In this document: positions 6,623 to 9,980 of the stretch, in pieces | How the letters are laid out: each line of letters opens with the position of its first letter | How positions within the stretch are numbered: position 1 is the stretch's first letter | DNA from: Gammaproteobacteria bacterium | GTDB taxonomy: Bacteria > Pseudomonadota > Gammaproteobacteria > Methylococcales > Methylomonadaceae | Length of the DNA stretch: 9,980 nt | Direction: 5' to 3' | NCBI GenBank assembly: GCA_024511045.1 | Contig: JANEMG010000059.1 | Coordinates: 1-9,980, forward strand | The notes under the pieces: model-generated | What the model was told of the DNA's origin: nothing | The model's input: only the letters and a program-made list of their open reading frames with translations | Database searches by the model: none | Position numbers and translations under genes: made by a program

Positions 6623-7120
6623 ATGTTCCGGTCAAAACAGATTATTGTCGTCCTCATGGCTTTGCTGTTCATGTCCCATGCCCATGCGCACAAGGGAGGT
6701 TATATCGGTGCAGGGTATGATAACAGACATTACGGTTACGACAACAGTATCGAGCGCAGGATGAACAGGCAGCAGTACAGAATCGACGCTGGAATCAGGG
6801 AGGGTTCTTTGACGGCAAGGGAAGTCCGCAAGCTGCACCGTGCGCACAGGCGCTTCGCCAGGCTGGAAAGGCGCCTGGGATACGATGGCTACTGGTGTGA
6901 ACGGGATGTAAAGCGTTTGCACCGTCGTCTGGACCGCATCAGTAGAAAAATTTACCGGTTCAAGCACAATCGCCGTTACAACCGGCACCTTCACCATGGC
7001 AACGTTGATCGTTGGCAGGGTCATCCCTATGCCGCTTGGAAACGTGTGCCCCGGATCGAATATGAACGAACAGGGGCGTTGCAGAGCAATGCCGGTTATG
7101 CAAATCCGGTCAGGTGGTAG
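6623..7120 (+). CDS. Small exported Arg/His/Tyr-rich protein of unknown function
   Basis: This 165-residue protein starts with a clear signal peptide (MFRSK, hydrophobic 6-17, AHA before His23), so it is probably periplasmic. The mature part is very basic. It holds a duplicated helical unit: one copy around 48-82 with GIREGSLTAREVRKLHRAHRRF, and a second around 83-112 with GYDGYWCERDVKRLHRRLDRI and then SRKIYRFKHN. The GxLTxxE...L pattern followed by a diverged DGxxxxxD...L copy resembles uncharacterised proteobacterial periplasmic proteins that I know only as hypothetical; I know no assigned function. The tail (120-165) is His/Tyr/Trp-rich and low in complexity. It is divergent from xseA and convergent with pilZ, so it probably forms its own transcript. 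Metal or anionic-polymer binding is possible from composition alone. Confidence 0.75.
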   Translation: MFRSKQIIVVLMALLFMSHAHAHKGGYIGAGYDNRHYGYDNSIERRMNRQQYRIDAGIREGSLTAREVRKLHRAHRRFARLERRLGYDGYWCERDVKRLHRRLDRISRKIYRFKHNRRYNRHLHHGNVDRWQGHPYAAWKRVPRIEYERTGALQSNAGYANPVRW

Positions 7121-7186
7121 ATTGCAGACGAGTGCGGCACTGGTACGGCATGGCATTGGCATCGCGCTGGACGGCTTGCTGCCGGC

Positions 7187-7909
7187 CTAGGACTTTTTGC
7201 GGTTTTGCAGTTCGATGCGCTGCATGTAGCGCTGTATCGTAGACTCGAATGCGGGTTCCAGTGCCGTGAATTCACAGCCCAGACGCTGGCCGTGATTCGG
7301 CTTTTCAGGGTTGGCGGGATGCTTGTTGCGGATGATGAAGGAAACTGTGCCTTCCCCGGCTTCAGGCAGTATCAGCCGGCAGTTTTCAAATTTTGCCGTT
7401 GGTATCAGCTGGTTGGAAATGGTTTTTTCATCATTGAGAAGGGACAGACCAGAGAGGCTGATATCGAACAATTTCAGATCGACGTCCTGATCTTCGTTCA
7501 GCGTCAGCTGGCAATGGGCCGCGCCGGAGAGTGGGGATTTGACCCGATAGAAGCCTCGTCGCTGCCGCCAGATCAGTTGCCTTGGCAGCGGCATGGAGAG
7601 GGCCGTCTGCCCCCCAAGCTGAGATTTGGCCAGTTTTTCTCCTGGCAAATCCACCTTGATGCCACGATATTCGGTTTTGAAAACGACATTTCTGGAATCC
7701 AGCAGCATTCTGTTCAGGTACTCTTTCGGACCATAATCCAGAAGTAACAGATTATCCTTGGTATCGATTTGCAAAATGGTGGTGATGAACGATTCGTTAT
7801 GATCGCCAAAATGCGCGGTAAGCAGGCTTTTGTTCTTGAGCAGCAAATTCAGATTACGGAGCATCTCCTTTTGATTGGTGATTGCAAAGGATGATGACTT
7901 GCTTGCCAT
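7187..7909 (-). CDS. PilZ-domain c-di-GMP effector, YcgR-like
   Basis: This 240-residue cytoplasmic protein has an N-terminal YcgR-like beta domain (about 15-110) with ITTILQIDTKDNLLLLDYGP (42-61). A C-terminal PilZ domain (about 113-235) follows. Both c-di-GMP-binding motifs are intact: the arginine motif RQRRGFYR (115-122, with R118 and R122 as RxxxR) and DISLSG (149-154, D/NxSxxG). Length agrees with E. coli YcgR (244). In YcgR-type proteins ligand binding slows the flagellar motor or otherwise alters motility. No flagellar, pilus, cellulose or cyclase gene is in the window, so the target is unknown. The ATG at 7909 lacks a clear ribosome binding site; Met16 has AAGGAG directly against it, which is too close to work. 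Confidence 0.85.
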   Translation of the reverse strand: MASKSSSFAITNQKEMLRNLNLLLKNKSLLTAHFGDHNESFITTILQIDTKDNLLLLDYGPKEYLNRMLLDSRNVVFKTEYRGIKVDLPGEKLAKSQLGGQTALSMPLPRQLIWRQRRGFYRVKSPLSGAAHCQLTLNEDQDVDLKLFDISLSGLSLLNDEKTISNQLIPTAKFENCRLILPEAGEGTVSFIIRNKHPANPEKPNHGQRLGCEFTALEPAFESTIQRYMQRIELQNRKKS

Positions 7910-7945
7910 GAATAAAATGCCGGTTTCGGGTTATTGAATTGGAAG

Positions 7946-7951
7946 ATTATA
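7946..7951 (-). promoter_or_regulatory. Probable -10 box for pilZ
   Basis: Read on the - strand this is a perfect TATAAT in an AT-rich tract, 37 bases before the pilZ ATG. No good -35 is seen at 16-18 bases. The same region carries TTGACG on the + strand (7966-7971), a possible -35 toward dsrH, but no convincing -10 follows it. Confidence 0.4.
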
Positions 7952-8056
7952 TTGTAGAATAATTCTTGACGTTTTGCATGAACTTGGGGAAATTGGTTCC
8001 ATAATATCAGGGCGCTGCGACAAACAGCTGCGCAGATTCCAGCCCCTTGCACTCGG

Positions 8057-8162
8057 CAGGCAGCGCAGGTGATGCATGGCCAGACACCTTGCCTGTGAAT
8101 CATGGCGTTTCGGCAGGCCGGTTTCCCCCCGGGCCAGGTTGAAAAACACCGCTCGCGGCGGT
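8057..8162 (+). promoter_or_regulatory. Structured leader upstream of dsrH (three successive hairpins)
   Basis: Three hairpins can be drawn in a row. The first is an 11-bp stem with a 4-base bulge (8057-8062 and 8067-8071 with 8085-8089 and 8090-8095) and a 13-base loop. The second is GGCCGG (8116-8121) with CCGGGCC (8129-8135), one base bulged. The third is ACCGC (8148-8152) with GCGGT (8158-8162). It does not match the consensus of any riboswitch class I checked by eye (cobalamin, THF, c-di-GMP, Moco, TPP, glycine). A structured 5' UTR or a dispersed repeat are the main options. Confidence 0.35.
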
Positions 8163-8195
8163 TTCCGGCTGTTACCCCCAATGGATGAATCGTGA
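8076..8195 (+). CDS. Possible 39-codon ORF coupled to dsrH
   Basis: The frame opens with ATG after AGGTGAT (8067-8073), a seven-base match to the anti-Shine-Dalgarno region at good aligned spacing. It ends in a TGA that shares its A with the dsrH ATG (TGATG), the same junction seen between the kinase and mazG. The product would be basic (7 Arg in 39) with ESWRFGRPVSPRARLKNTAR at its core. Several codons are unlike neighbouring genes (AGA, two AGG, CTT, TTA). It overlaps the hairpins listed for the leader, so it may be chance or a repeat element, not a gene. Confidence 0.2.
   Translation: MARHLACESWRFGRPVSPRARLKNTARGGFRLLPPMDES
8142..8162 (-). terminator. Terminator-like hairpin on the - strand inside the dsrH leader
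   Basis: On the - strand, ACCGC, a 5-base loop and GCGGT are followed by G and five T (8146-8142). This is a short but reasonable intrinsic terminator. No annotated - strand gene ends here, so it would stop only transcription running antisense through dsrC and dsrH toward pilZ. Confidence 0.35.
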
Positions 8196-8485
8196 TGTTG
8201 CATATCATTTCCCGCTCCCCCGTGGAACCGGTGATTTTGGAACGTACAGCGCCTGGCGATGTGCTGTTGTTTGTGGAAAATGCCGTGCTGGCGCTCTTGC
8301 GCCAGGGCAGGCTGTCCGTACGGCTTGAGGCATCGCTGACGCAAAACCGGCTCCTGGCGCTGCATGCTGATCTGCAGCTGAGAGGAATCGAAACTGAGGC
8401 GTTGCTGCCCGGCATCGAGGTGATCGACTACGGCGGTTTCGTGAAGCTGACCGAGGAAAATCCGGTGATTCAATCATGGTGTTGA
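8195..8485 (+). CDS. dsrH: Sulfur-relay protein of the TusB/DsrH family
   Basis: This 96-residue cytoplasmic protein is normally one third of the hexameric TusBCD/DsrEFH sulfurtransferase. That complex takes persulfide sulfur from TusA and hands it to TusE/DsrC. The start MLHIISRSP closely matches the MLHTLHRSP type of start in TusB, and VIDYGGFVKLTEENPVIQSW matches the conserved C-terminal end of the family. The cysteine near residue 20 of A. vinosum DsrH is missing; the only Cys is the last residue. The ATG at 8195 is preferred to the GTG one codon earlier. The ribosome binding site is weak (GGATGA at 8183-8188). The stop overlaps dsrC by 10 bases. The usual upstream partners DsrE and DsrF are not present. 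Confidence 0.88.
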   Translation: MLHIISRSPVEPVILERTAPGDVLLFVENAVLALLRQGRLSVRLEASLTQNRLLALHADLQLRGIETEALLPGIEVIDYGGFVKLTEENPVIQSWC

Positions 8486-8808
8486 TGATCGATGGGCGCA
8501 GCCTGGAGACGACCGAACAGGGATTTTTATGCAGCCTGGAGGATTGGGATGAAGAGGTCGCCGTGCAGATTGCCTTGCAGCAGGGTATCGAACTGACCGA
8601 AGCGCACTGGGAGATCATCCATTTCCAGCGCGATTACTACATCCGATTCCGGCATTTGCCCAATTCCCGAATGTTCGTCAAGGCGATTCGCAATTCCCTC
8701 GGCGCGGAAAAGGGCAGCAGCCGCTATTTGCAGCGTTTGTTTCCTGAAGGGCCGCTCAAGTATGCCTGCATGATTGCCGGTCTGCCCAAGCCGCCAACCT
8801 GTTTATAG
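8476..8808 (+). CDS. dsrC: DsrC/TusE-family sulfur carrier with both C-terminal cysteines
   Basis: This 110-residue cytoplasmic protein is a sulfur carrier. The fold is clear from LTEAHWEIIHFQRDYY-like residues (about 40-55) and SSRYLQRLFPEGP (81-93). The swinging C-terminal arm reads YACMIAGLPKPPTCL, with Cys98 (CysA) and Cys109 (CysB) eleven positions apart, as in true DsrC. E. coli TusE has Thr at the CysA position, so this protein could form the intramolecular disulfide or trisulfide used in dissimilatory sulfur metabolism as well as donate sulfur for tRNA 2-thiouridine. No dsrAB or mnmA is in the window. The start at 8476 aligns with TusE; GTG 8479 or ATG 8485 are alternatives. The gene overlaps dsrH and is probably translated from the same transcript. 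Confidence 0.92.
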   Translation: MVLMIDGRSLETTEQGFLCSLEDWDEEVAVQIALQQGIELTEAHWEIIHFQRDYYIRFRHLPNSRMFVKAIRNSLGAEKGSSRYLQRLFPEGPLKYACMIAGLPKPPTCL

Positions 8809-8810
8809 AC

Positions 8811-8841
8811 GATGCAGCATGGCAATGCCGGCTGCGGCATC
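8811..8841. terminator. Imperfect hairpin between convergent dsrC and hslR
   Basis: GATGCAGC (8811-8818) can pair with GCT and GCATC (8831-8833, 8837-8841) leaving a 3-base bulge. It fills nearly the whole 31-base gap between the two stop codons. No T-tract follows on either strand, so it is a poor intrinsic terminator and read-through in both directions seems possible. Confidence 0.25.
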
Positions 8842-9232
8842 AGCCCTGCTTGAAACGGTGAATTTGCCGACGCTGCTTTTTATTGGGACGCTGCTCCCGG
8901 CCAGGCTCGAAAAGGGCATTTCGTTCACGCTGCAGGACGACCTGGGCCTGGCGTTGGGCATGGCTTTCCGGGGTTTCCCGATACAACAGCACGGCCTCCT
9001 TTGCCGGTCGGCGCTGGCTGTTGAGTGCAGTGATGGTGATATCCCAACTGTAGTGGTCTTTGCTGATCAGCAGTCGGGTGCCGACCTTGACTTCCTTGCC
9101 GGGTTTGCTGCGCTTGCCGTTGACATGAACCTTGCCGCCGGCAACGGCATCGGCGGCAAGTTTGCGGGTCTTGAAAAAACGCGCCGCCCAGAGCCACTTG
9201 TCCAGGCGGATGGCATCGATTTCCGGCGTCAT
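8840..9232 (-). CDS. hslR: Ribosome-associated heat shock protein 15 (S4 domain)
   Basis: This 130-residue protein (E. coli Hsp15 has 133) binds 50S subunits carrying a stalled nascent chain and helps recycle them after heat stress. The S4 RNA-binding domain is at about 8-65: IRLDKWLWAARFFKTRKLA, then AVAGGKVHVNGKRSKPGKEV and VGTRLLIS. A basic C-terminal tail (REQRPNKKQRRQIHRF, 112-127) fits rRNA contact. The ATG at 9232 was chosen because MTPEIDAIRLDKWLW matches the family start. It overlaps the rhodanese stop as ATGA, so translation is probably coupled. A longer frame back to 9274 only runs into the rhodanese gene. Confidence 0.94.
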   Translation of the reverse strand: MTPEIDAIRLDKWLWAARFFKTRKLAADAVAGGKVHVNGKRSKPGKEVKVGTRLLISKDHYSWDITITALNSQRRPAKEAVLLYRETPESHAQRQAQVVLQRERNALFEPGREQRPNKKQRRQIHRFKQG

Positions 9233-9603
9233 GCAGACTCGGGCTTGCTGACATGCAGGCCGTTTTCCAGCCACGCCTTGTAGCCGCCTTTCAGGCTGAC
9301 GGCGTTTTTGTAGCCGAGTTTGTTCAGTACTTCCGTGGCCAATGCCGAACGGCCGCCGCTTTGGCAGTAGACGATGATTTTCGAGTCCTGTTTGTACTGG
9401 AATTCAGGGTGGCTGGTGATTTTGAATTCCAGGACCCCGCGGGGAATATTGATGGCGCCGGGCAGGCAACCGGCAGCATATTCGGCGGGCTCTCTGACAT
9501 CCAGAATGAGGTCGGTGGCAATTGCCTGCTTGGCTTCTTCGATATCGATTTCAGTAATGTGCTGTTTGGCTTCGGCAACCAGATCCATTGCAGTCATGGT
9601 CAT
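9229..9603 (-). CDS. Single-domain rhodanese (sulfurtransferase)
   Basis: This 124-residue cytoplasmic protein with no signal peptide carries one rhodanese domain (about 16-117). Landmarks are LILDVREPAEYAAGCLPGAI (32-51), the active-site loop CQSGGRS (80-86, nucleophile Cys80) and LGYKNAVSLKGGYKAW (96-111). It should transfer sulfane sulfur from thiosulfate or a persulfide to an acceptor thiol, which is unknown here. The ATG at 9603 has GGGAG 7 bases upstream (9611-9615). It leads a two-gene operon with hslR and faces the dsrH-dsrC pair. A role in supplying or trapping sulfur for DsrC is an attractive inference but nothing in the sequence proves it. Confidence 0.9.
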   Translation of the reverse strand: MTMTAMDLVAEAKQHITEIDIEEAKQAIATDLILDVREPAEYAAGCLPGAINIPRGVLEFKITSHPEFQYKQDSKIIVYCQSGGRSALATEVLNKLGYKNAVSLKGGYKAWLENGLHVSKPESA

Positions 9604-9646
9604 TGCTGTTCTCCCGTTTGACTTAGAAAAGTAATATTAGCGTTAA

Positions 9647-9675
9647 ATAATATACGAGCTGGTTCCATTTGTCAT
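9647..9675 (-). promoter_or_regulatory. Sigma-70 promoter of the rhodanese-hslR operon
   Basis: Read on the - strand, the -35 is ATGACA (9675-9670, 5 of 6 consensus), the spacer is exactly 17 bases and the -10 is TATTAT (9652-9647, 5 of 6). Transcription would start near 9640, giving a leader of about 37 bases that contains the ribosome binding site. This is the best-matching promoter in the window. Confidence 0.7.
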
Positions 9676-9980
9676 CTTTTTCATGAGAATGTTTGCCGCA
9701 TTCGGGCCGGCAGGGCTCTGTAAGGATCCGCAGTCGAGGCTGGACAGTCAATGCTGCGAAAACCATGGTTTATGCGCACAAATCCATGCGTAGCGGCTAC
9801 ACTTTCAGGTAGAATGAAACATTCAATCTGCCTTTACTGTCCCAATGTTCAAGGGCGAGAGGTAAATGCAAAACTCGAAAAACCAGTGAGTTTTTTGGCT
9901 AACTGGCGCCAAAACAAGGGGATAAGGAGAGGGGCGTGTCTGGTGCCTATTTGTTATGATAGGCGCTCCAAAACTCAATA
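9676..9980. other. Gene-free right edge with palindrome and inverted repeats
   Basis: I find no credible gene in these 305 bases. They hold a perfect 12-bp palindrome AAACCATGGTTT (9760-9771) and a hairpin formed by AGGTAG/AATG with CATT/CTGCCT (about 9808-9834). AAAACTC and GAGTTTT lie near 9870-9895 and could pair. GGCGCCA (9905-9911) can pair with TGGTGCC (9941-9947). Part of that second arm can pair instead with TAGGC (9960-9964). The layout suits the upstream regulatory region of a + strand gene that begins beyond the window. Confidence 0.35.
9952..9960 (+). promoter_or_regulatory. Possible extended -10 promoter reading out of the window
   Basis: TGT followed by TATGAT (9955-9960) is an extended -10 element with 5 of 6 consensus bases. 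It lies between the arms GCCTA (9945-9949) and TAGGC (9960-9964), a possible operator. No -35 of quality is present at normal spacing. Confidence 0.3.

Noticed and set aside
6119..7120. N-terminally extended version of the small exported protein
   Set aside because: The extension runs antisense through xseA and would bury the signal peptide; the perfect AGGAGGT places the start at 6623.
7121..7186. Terminator between the small exported protein gene and pilZ
   Set aside because: Only a 3-bp GGC/GCC stem was found and the T-run (7194-7198) is too far from it to support a call.
7990..8194. Known riboswitch class in the dsrH leader (cobalamin, THF, Moco, c-di-GMP)
   Set aside because: Short resemblances such as GTGAATCATGGC exist, but the conserved cores of these classes are absent on both strands.
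7920..8194. Remnant of dsrE or dsrF upstream of dsrH
   Set aside because: All three + strand frames were read through most of the stretch; stops are frequent and no TusC/TusD-like motif appears.
1..9980. tRNA, rRNA, CRISPR array, insertion sequence or prophage gene
   Set aside because: No cloverleaf, spaced direct repeats, transposase motifs or phage proteins were seen on either strand.

Overview
The window looks like chromosomal DNA of a gammaproteobacterium of moderate GC content. The evidence is an XseA, MazG, Hsp15 (HslR), TusB/DsrH and DsrC set of gammaproteobacterial type, plus a RegB/RegA-type redox two-component pair. A methanotroph-like or sulfur-metabolising lineage such as Methylococcales would fit, but this is only a guess from gene content. 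There is no insertion sequence, phage gene, CRISPR array, tRNA or rRNA. Gene density is high and several neighbours overlap by 1-10 bases, as in ordinary core-genome operons.

Left part, + strand: a PfkB-family sugar/nucleoside kinase (149-1081) is joined by a TGATG stop/start to mazG (1081-1887), making a nucleoside and nucleotide housekeeping pair. After 150 bases holding an inverted repeat comes a RegB-like membrane sensor kinase (2039-3412) overlapping a RegA-like regulator (3405-3947). The pair keeps the quinone-site motif, the redox cysteine, the phosphoacceptor His and Asp, and the Fis-type HTH. The 361-base gap after it (3948-4308) holds a candidate ~65-nt small RNA: an extended -10, a 5' hairpin and a strong 13-bp terminator hairpin.

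Middle, - strand: xseA (exonuclease VII large subunit, 6532-5159) overlaps a secreted M23 endopeptidase (5166-4309) by 8 bases. Divergent from xseA, on +, is a small exported Arg/His/Tyr-rich protein of unknown function (6623-7120). It converges on a YcgR-like PilZ c-di-GMP effector on - (7909-7187).

Right part: a 285-base divergent region separates pilZ from a + strand pair, a TusB/DsrH-type protein (8195-8485) and a DsrC protein with both C-terminal cysteines (8476-8808). The usual dsrE/dsrF (tusD/tusC) partners are absent. The leader before dsrH holds three consecutive predicted hairpins and a possible 39-codon ORF whose stop overlaps the dsrH start. Converging on dsrC from the - strand is a coupled rhodanese (9603-9229) and hslR (9232-8840) operon with a good sigma-70 promoter. 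The last ~300 bases have no gene but hold a 12-bp palindrome, alternative inverted repeats and a possible promoter pointing out of the window.

The most interesting material is the reduced dsrH-dsrC sulfur-relay module with its structured leader and facing rhodanese operon, and the unannotated small-RNA candidate after the RegBA-like pair.
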